The translations under genes were made by a program, and so were the position numbers. The notes beneath the pieces are model-generated. The model was not told where the DNA came from. It searched no databases and saw only the letters and a program-made list of their open reading frames with translations. Positions 44,249 to 54,596 of a stretch of 64,000 nt of DNA are shown in pieces. Each line of letters starts with the position of its first letter. Within the stretch, counting starts at the first letter, position 1. Origin of the DNA: Bufo bufo (taxonomy: Eukaryota > Chordata > Amphibia > Anura > Bufonidae); NCBI RefSeq assembly GCF_905171765.1, contig NC_053394.1, positions 157,298,756-157,362,755 on the forward strand, written 5' to 3'.

Positions 44249-45231
44249 TGTCACGGCTGAGGATGGGGGAAATCCTCAGCCGTGTGCAGCCAGGTGATGT
44301 TATGGCCTACTCGGCCAGGAGAACAGGATAGGGAGCAGGTCACCTCCTAACAGCGTCCCTACCCTGACCCTAACTCCTAACTGCATGGGCCGACCTTAAA
44401 GGTAGGAGGACCCATGCGCAGGAACCTCGGATCCCTAACTCACCCTCCGTCCGGTCCCTGCGCTAGGAGTCAGGGTAAGACGACCTACTCCTCCTAGACA
44501 CGGAGGAGCAGGAGTCTCAACGGCCAAGCTGTTGGGAAAAAGGGGAAACATAAACAGACTAATGGAAATGGCAGGTGAACTAAGTAGCTCAACCAACCTG
44601 CCACAGCCTTGCTGACTGGATCCCTGACACAGAGAATCCAGAACCATTAGCTGCACAAACCAACATAGAGAAATCCCAACAGACCATCACCCAGACATGA
44701 CACATACAGGTAAGCATAAACTTAATAAGACATAAAACCTGAACTTAAACCTATGACCACAGTGGTGGCTCTCACAGAGGAATGGAAAGCACAGGAGGCT
44801 GCCTCAGCTAGCAAGACTGAAGCAACCTACTGAGCCCTGCTAGAGAGAGGGTATATATAGGCCAAAGTGGCCACACCCAAGGGTTGGACACACCCAGTGA
44901 CATCACACACACACTGGGAAGGAAGTTAACCCTTCCAATGCCACAGAAGGGAAAACACACATACATAAAGGGAAAGTGTACACAATAACATACCACACGG
45001 TGCACACAACACACACACCTAACAAAAGGTTGCTAGGTGTGACCGCATGCCAGGGCAGCAAGCTACCTAGCGACGCTCAGGCTGCTCTGCTGCTAAAAAC
45101 AACACTGGTTGCCCGCGGCAACCACAAGTGAGGCCACAGACAAGCGGCCCTCACCCGTGGTTGAAGACCCATGCAAAACCGCCGGCAACTGCATGCGGTA
45201 AGAAGTCACGGACATGGGCCTGGCCGTGACA
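44249..45231. repeat. Solo LTR (983 bp) with 5-bp TSD
   Basis: Begins TGTCACGGCTGAGG, ends GGCCGTGACA, and is flanked by CTATC on both sides (44244-44248 and 45232-45236). TG...CA termini, 5-bp duplication and absence of internal coding fit a solo LTR. A TATATATAG box lies near 44851. The terminal TGTCACGG is shared with the LTRs at 3577 and 5118, though the bodies differ. Confidence 0.78.
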
Positions 45232-45280
45232 CTATCCTGTAGATAGGTAATAGGTCATAATGGTAGGACAAACCTTTTAA

Positions 45281-45782
45281 AGAGGACCATTCACTAGAAT
45301 AGAAAATCTAAACTAAGTATACAGACATGGAGAGCGGCGCCCGGGGATCTCACTGCACTTACTATTATCCCTGGGCGCCGCTCCTTTCTCCCGTTATGCC
45401 CTCCGGTATCTTCGGTCACTAAGTTATAGTAGGCGGAGATTTCGGTCACTAAGTTATGGTAGGCGGAGTCAGCCCTTGTTCTGCTGTAGCGCTGGCCAAT
45501 CGCAGCGCAGAGCTCACAGCCTGGGAGGTTCTTTTCTCCCAGGCTGTGAGCTCTGCGCTGCGATTGGCCAGCGCTACAGCAGAACAAGGGCAGACTCCGC
45601 CTACCATAACTTAGTGACTGAAATCTCTGCCTACCATAACTTAGTGACCGAAGATACTGGAGGGCATAGCGGGAGAAAGGAGCGGCGCCCAGGGATAATA
45701 GTAAGTGCAATGAGATCCCCGGGTGCCGCTCTCCATGTCTGTATACTTAGTTTAGATTTTCTATTCTAGTGAAAGGTCCTCT
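45281..45782. mobile_element. TTAA foldback element (AGAGGACC ends)
   Basis: AGAGGACC and GGTCCTCT termini next to TTAA (45277-45280 and 45783-45786). The arms of about 230 bp are inverse complements (gcgcccggggat, ggtaggcggagtc, ctgcgattggccagcgctac). The near-identical proteins seen on both strands result from this symmetry. Confidence 0.9.
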
Positions 45783-46616
45783 TTAAATATACTGTAGATT
45801 ATGTGCAATTTGAGGAGGTTACGATTTGGTAAATTTCATGCCAGACATTTATGCTTAAAGGGGTCAAAGGGTTTGTCTCACTTCAATAAATGGCATTTAT
45901 CATGCAGTTAATACAAGGCACTTACTAATGTATTGTGATTCTCCATATTGCCTCCTTCCCATCACATTATACACAGCATGTATCCGTGGTTATTATCACC
46001 GTATAATACAGCAGCGTGCTTACACACTATAGGGAAAGGCTGGAAGTGAAATCACAAAAATATCGTGGCAAATATGGGGGAGCTGCTCAAACCCCAAACA
46101 CTGTAGCGTGTTTTTCACGATATTTTTGTGATTTTGTTTTATATGTAGTGTATGTGCCTTCACTTGGCATTTAAGCACTTTTTTGCACCTGGTAACCTCC
46201 ATCACATGGTCTGATATGGGTGTGGCTTACAGTCTTGCTTTGTTCACATTGCACTAGTTGTCCTGCTAGGCGGTTGTGTGGAAGCCTGGCTGCGAGCTGG
46301 ATTTCATCACCTTCAGACCTTGTTCACACCATAGGTAGCGTAGTGGTAGGACCCCTTGCCATGCTGAGTGACCGTGACGTGGTGCATGATGGGCTCCGAT
46401 ATCTTCCTGACAGGAATATATTGGCAAAAGTCTCAGCTTTTAATATCTACTTGTATGACTAGCCAGTATAGTCAGTGGCATATCCGTTTGGTGCATTTTT
46501 GTCTGTGATTTAAAAGGCTGGAAGTGCTCATAGGCCAACACCTTTACCTATAGTGTGCAAGCGCGGACACCACTGCTGGATTGCAGAGTGGTCAAAACCA
46601 TCATACGAGCAGTGTA

Positions 46617-48248
46617 CAGGGTGGGCCATTTATATGGATACACATTAATAAAATGGGAATGGTTGCTGATATACACTTCCTGTTTGTGGCACATTAGTAT
46701 ATGTGAGGGGGGAAACCTTTCAAGATGGGTGGTGACCATGGCAGCCATTCTGAAGTTGGACATTTTGAATCCAACTTTTGTTTTTTCAATAGGAAGAAGG
46801 TCATGTGACACATCAAACTTATTGGGAATTTCACACGAAAAACAATGTTGTGCTTGGTTTTAACGTAACTTTATTCTTTCATGAGTTATTTACAAGTTTC
46901 TCTTTGTTTACAGCCATTGACATGTCGCCGAGGTTAACACGTGAGTAGCGGATAGAAATTGTGTTGATGTCTGGTGAACGCAGTAACCGGGTCATTGAAG
47001 CAGATTTCAATGCAAGACACCCTACGAGACTACCCATCTCCCATGCTACAGTTAGCAAACTGCTTGCTAAGTTTCGTGAAACTGGTTCAGTGTTGGATTT
47101 GCCAAAATGTGGACGCATGAAATCTGTCTCTAATGAAGAAACATCAGTGGCTGTCCTAGCTTCATTCAGCAAGAGCCCACAGCGTAGCACTCGCCGCATG
47201 TCACTGGAGAGTGGCATTAGTCGAACATCCCTTCGGTGGATATTAGCTACTCACAAATGGCACCCTTACAAACTCCAGATACTGCAGCATCTCAACGAGG
47301 ATGACCCAGATCGGCGCACTGAATTTGCAGAATGGGCAAAACAAAAATTGGAACAGGAGCCTTAGTTTACGCAGAAGATTTTGTTCAGTGATGAGGCAAA
47401 CTTTTATGTGAATGGTGAAGTTAAACAAAACCACCGCTATTGGTCTGACACTAACCCACATTGGATAGATCCCTCCAAGACTGTTGGAACAAAAAAATTG
47501 ATGGTATGGTGTGGTATATGGGGTACAAAGATAGTGGGGCCATTCTTCATCAATGGAAACCTCAAGGCCACTGGATATGCGAAATTGCTACATGATGATG
47601 TGTTTCCCTCTTTATGCACTGAAGCTGGCACGTTTCCTGAGTTTTTCCAGCAAGATGGTGCACCACCACATTATGGGTGTCAGGTCCGAGCATTCCTAGA
47701 TGAACAGTTTCCTGGAAAGTGGATTGGTCGTCGTGGGCCAGTTGAATGGCCCCCAAGGTCTCCCGATCTGACCCCCTTAGACTTTTATCTTTGGGGTCAT
47801 CTGAAGGCAATTGTCTATGCTGTGAAGATACGAGATGTGCAGCACCTGAAACTACGGATACTGGAAGCCAGTGCTATCATTTCTCCTGCGGTGTTGCTAT
47901 CAGTGAGTGAAGAGTGGGAGAAGAGGGTTGCATTGACAATCCAACACAATGGGCAGCACATTGAACACATTTTGGTCAGAAACTTGTAAATAACTCATGA
48001 AAGAATAAAGTTACGTTAAAATCAAGCACACCATTGTTTTTCTTGTGAAATTCCCAATAAATATGATGTGTCACGTGACCCTCTTCCTATTGAAAAAAAC
48101 AAAAGTTGGATTCAAAATTGCCGCCATGGTCACCACCCATTTTGAAAAGTTTCCCCCCTCACATATACTAATGTGCCACAAGGAGGAAGTTAATATCACC
48201 AACCATTCCCATTTTATTAAGGTGTATCCATATAAATGGCCCACCCTG
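46617..48248 (+). mobile_element. Mariner-type transposon with about 280-bp inverted repeats
   Basis: Starts CAGGGTGGGCCATTTATA and ends TATAAATGGCCCACCCTG, with TA duplication (46615-46616 and 48249-48250). The inverted repeats extend to about 46898 and from about 47980, so the right repeat begins at the transposase C-terminus. The two arms differ at scattered positions, a few percent by eye. It is 1632 bp long and complete apart from two stop codons. Confidence 0.93.
46922..47989 (+). pseudogene. Mariner-family transposase, full length with two stops
   Basis: One continuous frame of 355 codons from ATG 46922 (MSPRLTRE) to TAA 47987-47989. It is broken only by TAG at 46946-46948 (codon 9) and TAG at 47363-47365. 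The N-terminal half has a helix-turn-helix (HATVSKLLAKFRETGSV) and a second helical unit (SRRMSLESGISRTSLRWIL-type). The C-terminal half has the DDE/D domain: FSDEANFYVNGE (first Asp), FFQQDGAPPHYG (second Asp), PPRSPDLTPLDFYLWGHLK (third). Between the second Asp and the Asp of PLD there are 41 residues, a DD41D spacing as in the rosa-like mariners rather than the commoner DD34D. A later internal ATG (46967) would give a truncated product only. Confidence 0.92.
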
Positions 48249-48548
48249 TATAATGTAATGGCAAACAGTCAATATGGACAATCACAATACATTAGTAAGT
48301 ACCTTGTATTAACTTTCTCTACATGATAAATGCCAATTGCTGAATTGAGACAACCCCTTTAAGTGTGCTACATTTAATAAGGCTAGGCATAAATGTCTTG
48401 ATGTTTGCATTGCGTGTTTCCTATGTGTGATTGTCCAGTATGTGACATATGCATCAGTGGCATGTGAGCCATGTATAAGTTTCTTGTGTGCCACATGTGT
48501 CCAATGAGTAATTGGTGTGCGCTGCATGTGTCTTGTTTCTGGCTGACT

Positions 48549-48931
48549 TAACGATTTTTCCCATGACAGAAACCCTTCATGTAGCTGACATTATCAACGT
48601 GCTAATGTCAGCAGTACATAACAGTATGTTTGTTAACTCCCTGCCGCCGTTCTATTAAAAAAGACTTTTATAATATGCTAATGAAGCCTCTAGGTGCTAT
48701 GAAGGCGCTGCTGCAGCACCTAGAGGCTCGGTCTACTTGCCTTTTGGCACGCTCATTTCCACTTGATTGACGTCCTTCTCCGCATTGTCCTCATAATCCC
48801 GCGCCTGCGCCAGCTTCCTCACTGCGCCTGCACCGATTACATCATAGGCCTGCAGGCGCGGGATTATGAGAACGATGCAGAGAAGAAGGACGTCAGTCAA
48901 GTGGACCTGGGCGTGCCAAAAGTACTCTCCT
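48549..48931. mobile_element. Decayed TTAA foldback element
   Basis: It is bounded by TTAA near 48545-48551 and 48932-48935. The left side carries gctgacattatcaacgtgct and ttttataatatgctaatgaa, as in the element at 58928-59515. The centre is a hairpin (ttgattgacgtccttctc, cataatcccgcgcctg against their inverses at 48850-48905). Confidence 0.65.
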
Positions 48932-49009
48932 TTAATCCAAATGCTCCACTTTGATAGGCAGTATATGGTTTCAAATTATTAGCTAAGCACAGGGTGGAAA
49001 TACCTTTAA

Positions 49010-49379
49010 AGGTAGTTTTTTTTACCGATGAACTGTACTCAGGATGGGTAATCAGTGTCTGATCGGTGGATGTCAGATGCCCGGGAGCCCCACAAATCAG
49101 CTGTTAGAAAAGGCATTGGTGCTCACAGTAGCGCCTTGGCCTTCTCCAGCATTTCCTAGGCCAGTGATGACACGTTCATCGATCACATGGCCTAGGAACA
49201 GCTCAGTCCTATTGAAGTGAATGGTGCTGAGCTGCGATACCAAGCACAGCCACTATACAATGTAAGGCGGTGCCTTCTCAAACAGCTGATTGGCGGGGTT
49301 CTGGGTGTCGGCCCCCACCGATATGGATAGGACCCCCACCATAGGATAGGTAATCAGTAAAAAACTTTGGAAAACACCT
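49010..49379. mobile_element. TTAA MITE, decayed member of the AGGGGTTTTC family
   Basis: TTAA at 49006-49009 and TTAG at the other end. The interior shares gtgtctgatcggtggatgtc and aacagctgattggcggggt with 11936-12320. Non-coding, 370 bp. Confidence 0.7.
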
Positions 49380-49399
49380 TTAGTCATTACTAGCATTAC

Positions 49400-49860
49400 C
49401 GTACTTTTCAAATACTAGAGAGCGCTTCCATTACGGAAGCACTCATTAGTACTGGAGGGCTGGGAAGTGGTGAATGTGGCGCTCTCAAGGCTCTGTAATC
49501 ACCTCTTTCCGGTCCTCTGCTGTCGGCAGTGCTGTGACTGCGCACAGCGTGACGCTCTGTAACCTCACGCTGTGCACGTCGGGTCACAGCTCAGCCGATG
49601 GCAGGAAGAAGAGAGAGAGCAGGATCCTGCAGCATCCACAGCAGGAGATGCAAGTTTATAAATTTTTTGCTCTGAGGCTGGGGTCTGATCTGAGGTTTAG
49701 AGATCTCATCTGAGGTCTGAATGTGGGGGTCTTATTTATATTGGTGCTCTGAGGTCTGATTGTGGGTCATTCACATTGCGGTCTGATTGTGGGTCTGATC
49801 TGAGGTCTTAATAACATTGGGGGTCTGATTGGTGTACGAACCTCTACATTATTAAACCAG
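49400..49860. other. Relic of a hAT-type repeat
   Basis: It contains an agcgcttccattacggaagc hairpin and gcgcacagcgtgacgctctg, as in the subterminal block of 29975-31876, followed by tctgaggtctgattgtgggt minisatellite-like repeats. It appears to be a decayed, inverted copy of that architecture. Ends not resolved. Confidence 0.5.
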
Positions 49861-49982
49861 ATCGCAACAGAGCTACACATCTAAACACTAGATGGCAAAA
49901 GCCTCAGATAGTAAGCGAAGTACTTAAATAGTAAGGCACTGGAGAGATTCCTGTAATTAATGGCCTACCTACCACTTTTTAA

Positions 49983-50469
49983 AAGGCATCTGTCAGCAGA
50001 TTTATACCCATGAAACTAGCTGACCTGTGTCATGTGCGCTTGGCAGCTGAAGGCATCTGTGTTGGTCCCATGTTCATATGTGTCCGCATTACTGAGAAAA
50101 ATTATGTTTAAATATATGCAAATTAGCCTCTGAGCAATGGGGGCGTTACCGTTACACCTAGAGGCTCTGCTCTCTCTGCAATAGCCACTTCCTCTGCACT
50201 TTGACAGGGCCAGGCAGTGATAACATCATAATGTCTGGCCCCGTCAATGTAAGTGCAGAGGGCGTAGCAGTTGCAGAGAGCAGAGCCTCTAAGTGTAATG
50301 GCAACAGCAGCGTTGCAATTAGAGGCTCATTTGCATATATTTAAACATCATTTTTCTCAGCAATGTGGGCACATATGAACACGGGACCAACACAGATGCC
50401 TTCAGCTGCCAAGCTCACATGCAACAGGTCAGCCAGTTTCATAGGTACAAATCTGCTGACAGATGCCCT
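49983..50469. mobile_element. TTAA foldback element (AGGGCATCTGTCAGCAG ends)
   Basis: TTAA on both sides (49979-49982 and 50470-50473). The arms are about 220 bp (tcagcagatttataccca, gaaggcatctgtgttggtcc, atatgcaaattagcctct against their inverses at 50310-50469), with a centre near 50215. Confidence 0.88.
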
Positions 50470-50473
50470 TTAA

Positions 50474-51309
50474 GGTCAAATGCCAGCCAAAATGGGTCAT
50501 AATTTTTTCGATATAGTACACAGCCAGAATTCTGTCAAACAATTTTGATATGTGAGCAAGAGTAGCACTTACTCCACCCAACTCTTGCACAGAATGACCT
50601 AATAGTCACCAAATCAATGCCTGGCCGGCAACTTTTAATCAATATTTTCGCAGAAAGACTAAAAAAAAAAAAACTAATACTTTTCATTCATCCATTTATT
50701 ATAAAAATAAATCTTCGTGAAACACAATAATTAATCAGCTAAAACACTGGATTAAATACCCTCTCATAGAAAGACAGCGAGCCTCTGCTTTGTTGACCAG
50801 TAAAAGGAACTTGGGTTAGGTAAATTGTATCCAAATTGAATAAGGGGTCTGCTCATGTACCCGAGTGTCACATGTGGGTGCCGTCTGTCAGCACCCATTA
50901 AAAAGTCAACAGGTTTATGCATATAGGCATTTTTTCACGCTGTGCATAAAAAATAAAAATAATAAAAATGCAGCACGTTCTATCTTTTGCATTTTTAACA
51001 CAAGAAGGACCCACGTAAATTAATTGGTATATTTGAGAGACGCAACCGCCGGGCATAAAATGTGTTTTACATGCAGGACTTGCCCATTCAAGTCAATCGG
51101 TCAATGAGAAAAAAAACTGAACCACACTGAAGGACTTCCATTTTTCACTTGCTTGCTGGGAGATGCCCCAAGTTTTTTTTTTCACACACACATGAAGAAC
51201 ATATTAAAACTGATAACTTAAAAGATTTGCAGAAAAACACTGAAGCAAAAGTGAGGGGGGAAAAACTGCAGATTTGGTAAAACCTGTAATTTATACATTT
51301 CTAACTTAA
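50474..51309. other. Interval without recognised features
   Basis: Low GC, no coding motif and no clear repeat. TTAA at 51306-51309 belongs to the next element. Confidence 0.45.
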
Positions 51310-51734
51310 AGAGGACCTTTCATTACAATAAAAATCTAAACTAATCATACAGACATAGAGAGCGGCGCCCAGGGATCTCCCTGCACTTACTATTATCCCT
51401 GGGCGCCGCTTCGTTCTCCCGGTATAGGCTCCGGTATCTTCAGATTTTCGGCTCAACTGGGAGGAGTCTGCCCTTGTTCTCCTGGGCGTCTCATTCTCTC
51501 AGGCTATGAGCTGAGCACTGCGATTGGCCTGCGCTACAGCATGGGAGAAGGAGACGCCCAGGAGAACAAGGGCAGACTCCTCCATGTTGAGCCGAAAATC
51601 TGAAGATACCGGAGCCTATACCGGGAGAACGGAGTGGCGCCCAGGGATAATAGTAAGTGCAGGAAGATCCCTGGGCGCCGCTATCCATGTCTGTATGCTT
51701 AGTTTACATTTTTTATCATAATGAAAGGTCCTGT
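51310..51734. mobile_element. TTAA foldback element (AGAGGACC family, second copy)
   Basis: Starts AGAGGACCTTTCATTACA and ends ATGAAAGGTCCTGT, between TTAA at 51306-51309 and 51735-51738. The arms include agcggcgcccagggatctcc and ggagtctgcccttgttctcc. Same family as 45281-45782. Confidence 0.9.
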
Positions 51735-51739
51735 TTAAG

Positions 51740-52198
51740 ACCACCTTGATCGTTCTATGGATCCTCCCCACGTACCCTCGAGCAGCTGTGGGATGCACTG
51801 CAGTCAGCATGGCTCCAGATACCTATGAGAACCTACCAGGACCTCACTGAGTCACTCCCAGCCCATCAGAAGTCCTGCAGAAGTGGTAGCTGCAAGTACA
51901 GTGAAGGAGTTTAAGCATGCATGGGATAGGCATAAGGCCATCCTTCATACAAGATAAAGCCAGGGGCTATTCATAGTATTCAGTATATTGGGCAGCCTAG
52001 ATGGGCCAAATGGTTCTTATCTGCCGACACATTCTATGTTTCTAAGAATACCCCAGCGAACAGGTCCTCAGTACATGGGGGAGTTTTTGTCAGTCACTGA
52101 TAACACCTCACTGTGTACTGAGAGCTGTGGTCTTAAGTTAGAAATTACACCAGCTAATATCCAGAGTAACTGCCAGGTGTAGCCTGGACAGCAGCTAG
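51740..52198. repeat. Inverted Tc1 C-terminal fragment plus LINE-tail-like repeat
   Basis: 51740-51866 (ggatcctccccacgtaccct, ctgcagtcagcatggctcca, gtcactcccagcccat) is the inverse of 52198-52335, the transposase C-terminus. Between the two lies a dispersed repeat (tttaagcatgcatgggatag; gcctagatgggccaaatggt; acattctatgtttct, 51905-52045) that resembles a frog CR1/LINE 3' end. Confidence 0.65.
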
Positions 52199-52204
52199 AT
52201 GGGC

Positions 52205-53050
52205 TGGGAGTGACTCAGTGAGGTCCTGGTAGGTTCTCACAAGTATCTGGAGCCATGCTGACTGCAGTGCATCCCACAGCTGCTCGAGGGAACGTGGGGA
52301 GGATCCATAGAGCGAACACGACGATCAAGGTGGTCCCACAGATGCTCAATTGGGTTAAAATTTTGGAAATTAGGGGGCCAGGATAGTACTTGGAAGTTTT
52401 GGTCATGCTCTTCCAGCCAATGTCGGACATTTCTAGCCATGTGACATACCGCATTGTCTTCCTGGAAGATCCCGTCTGCCCCAGGGAAGACAATACGCAT
52501 GTATAGATGCACATGATCTGCAAAGATGGATTCATACCCAAATCAGTTAAGCGTGCCTTCCACATGGATGAGTGGTCCAGAGAATGCCACAAAAACATTC
52601 CACAGATCATAACGCTGCCACCATCAACTTGTGTTCTTCCAACAATGGTTGCAGGGTGTTTGTTTCTCACCTGGCACGCCAATGTCCATCCGTTCAATGA
52701 AGCAGAAAACATGACTCACCAGAGAAGAAAGCAACCATCTGCCAATTTGCAGTGGTTCAAATCTGATACTGCAGAGAAAATGTAAGCCTTTTCTGCTAAT
52801 GCAATTTTACAGCGACCATCCATCTGCTTCAGAGCCCTATACACAATAGGGTTGACAGAACTGTTGTTTTAAACACACATCTGGTAGTCCCCTGGCTCAT
52901 TCTAGCATTGAGCTGCTCCACTGTAGCGTGTCGGTCCGCCCTTATGCACCTTTGTAGTGCACATTCACCTCTTCCATGAATGATACGTGGTGCTCCGAAG
53001 CTTCCACGTAGCCTATTTAGAGTGATGCCATTTGTCCACTAACAATACAT
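52205..53050 (-). pseudogene. Tc1-like transposase, decayed
   Basis: Minus-strand translations include GWTLACQVRNKHPATIVGRT and VDGGSVMI-GMF (about 52690-52590), IFQEDNAVCHMARNVRHWLE (second catalytic Asp, about 52468-52410) and LSWPPNFQNFNPIEHLWDHL (third acidic residue, about 52385-52325), followed by SSSCGMHCSQHGSRYL. Frameshifts occur between these blocks. Counting between the second Asp and the Glu of PIEHLW gives 36 residues. The N-terminal DNA-binding half is too degraded to trace beyond about 53050, and no terminal inverted repeats were identified. Confidence 0.82.
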
Positions 53051-53451
53051 TTTCATCACAGCAGCACAAGAACAGTTCACAAACTTCACAGTTTAAGAAA
53101 TACTGCCACCCTTGGCCTGAAAGCCAATAAAATGTCCCTTTTACCCAACAAATTATTTGTGTGCAGACAGCCTATCACACACCTTATATACCCACTAAAC
53201 CAGATCATGACACGTGGCTTTCTTCATAAGCTATGCACTACTAACGTCAAAAGTAGTAAGTGGCCATAGTAATGTGACTCAACCGTCTATCTCAATCTGC
53301 TTAGCTTCTCCTGCTCTATAACTTGCTGCTTGCCGATTACACTGAATTTTGTGGTGACAGGTCCTCTTTGATATCACTTGTATGCATGAGCCCTAAATGT
53401 CTGAATAACTTACGCTGTAAAAGATCTGATTGCAGCTTCTAGAAATAGTTA
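53051..53451. other. ZNF gene 2 downstream flank
   Basis: No gene is seen. ggtgacaggtcctctttga near 53355 resembles one end of an AGAGGACC foldback. No minus-strand AATAAA is obvious close to the stop codon of gene 2. Confidence 0.4.
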
Positions 53452-54596
53452 TCATACAAATGGCTTCTTCCCTGTGTGAGTTTTCTCATGTCTAATGAGA
53501 TAAGATTTCTGGGTAAAACATTTTCCACACTCCAAACATAAAAATGGCTTATCCCCTCTATGAATTCGTTGATGTTCTACAAGGGCTGACTTCTGGGTAA
53601 AACATCTCCCACATTCCAAACACGAAAACGGCTTTTCCCCCGTGTGAATTCTCTGATGTTGAACAAGATTCGACTTCTTGGCAAAACATTTCCCACAATC
53701 TGAACAGGGATATGGTTTCTCCCCTAAGTGTCCTCTTTTATGTTTAAAAAGAAACGATTTCCGAGTGAAACATTTTCCACATTCTGTGCATGCAAACGGT
53801 CTTTCCCCTGTGTGGCTTCTTTGGTGGTCAATAAGACCTGATTTATGGGTAAAGCATTTCCCGCATTCTGAACACGAAAATGGCTTCTCCCCTGTGTGAA
53901 TTTTCTGGTGTTCGATAAGTCCTGACTTTTGGGTAAAACATTTTCTGCATGCTGAACACGAATATGGCTTTTCCCCTGTGTGAATTCTGTGATGTTTAAC
54001 CAGATCTGATTTGTTTGTAAAACTTCGCCCGCATTCAGAACATAAAAACGGCTTCTCTCCTGTGTGAATTCTCCAATGTTTTACGAGATTTGACTTCTTA
54101 GTAAAACATTTCCCACACTGTGAGCATGGGAATGGCTTCTCTCCAGTGTGAGTTCTCTGATGTTCAATGAGAAGAGACTTTTTAGTAAAATGCTTTCCAC
54201 ACTGTGTGCAAGAAAAGAGCTTTTTAACAGATGTGCCACTGCTGCCGAGTCCATCAAGGCTGTCTTTGTGAATTCTTAAGTGTACAATGAGATCTGCCTG
54301 TTGGGAAAAACACGTTCCACATTCAGGACAAAAAAATGGTTCTTCCTCTGCATTTGTTGTATCGTGACTAAAATGATCTGACTCCTCTGTAAAACTTTCC
54401 CCAGATTCAAAACACAGACCTGCCTGTTCTGGAACATTATGTGATTTATCAGAACATCCCTCATCATAAGGGGAATCAAGTGACAGATCTGCTGCAAAGT
54501 GATGTCCTGAATGTGCATTGTGGGCAATGGGATTCTCCCTTGAATAATTTTGCAAGACATTTTTGTGATGTCCCTCTAAGATCTTGCTGTGGTCAT
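53452..54596 (-). CDS. ZNF gene 2, terminal exon: ten C2H2 zinc fingers
   Basis: This exon has a 3' splice site GCAG before 54596, phase 1 as in gene 1, and a TGA stop at 53454-53452. After an acidic spacer (SPYDEGCSDKS, ESFTEESDHFS) it encodes ten CX2C...HX3H fingers. Finger 1 is separated from the rest by a longer linker (KDSLDGLGSSG). Fingers 2-10 follow with TGEKP-type linkers (variants HLGEKP, RGDKP, TGERP). Contact residues (-1,3,6) for fingers 2-10 read KLE, KNK, NDK, QGE, HGD, RFK, KNQ, QAE and QYR, different from gene 1. All zinc ligands are intact. It should bind DNA in the nucleus; target unknown. The spacer and finger 1 layout make it a clear paralogue of gene 1. Confidence 0.93.

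Larger units (their letters stand above)
45859..48358. mobile_element. TTAA-flanked foldback element split by a mariner
   Basis: TTAA lies at 45855-45858 and 48359-48362. The left arm (gtttgtctcacttcaataaa, gcacttactaatgtattgtg) is the inverse of the right arm (cacaatacattagtaagta, gaattgagacaacccct). The mariner at 46617-48248 sits near its right arm, so it inserted later. Confidence 0.75.

Noticed and set aside
45294..45769. Two similar predicted proteins of 97 and 138 codons on opposite strands
   Set aside because: They are mirror translations of the two arms of a TTAA foldback element.
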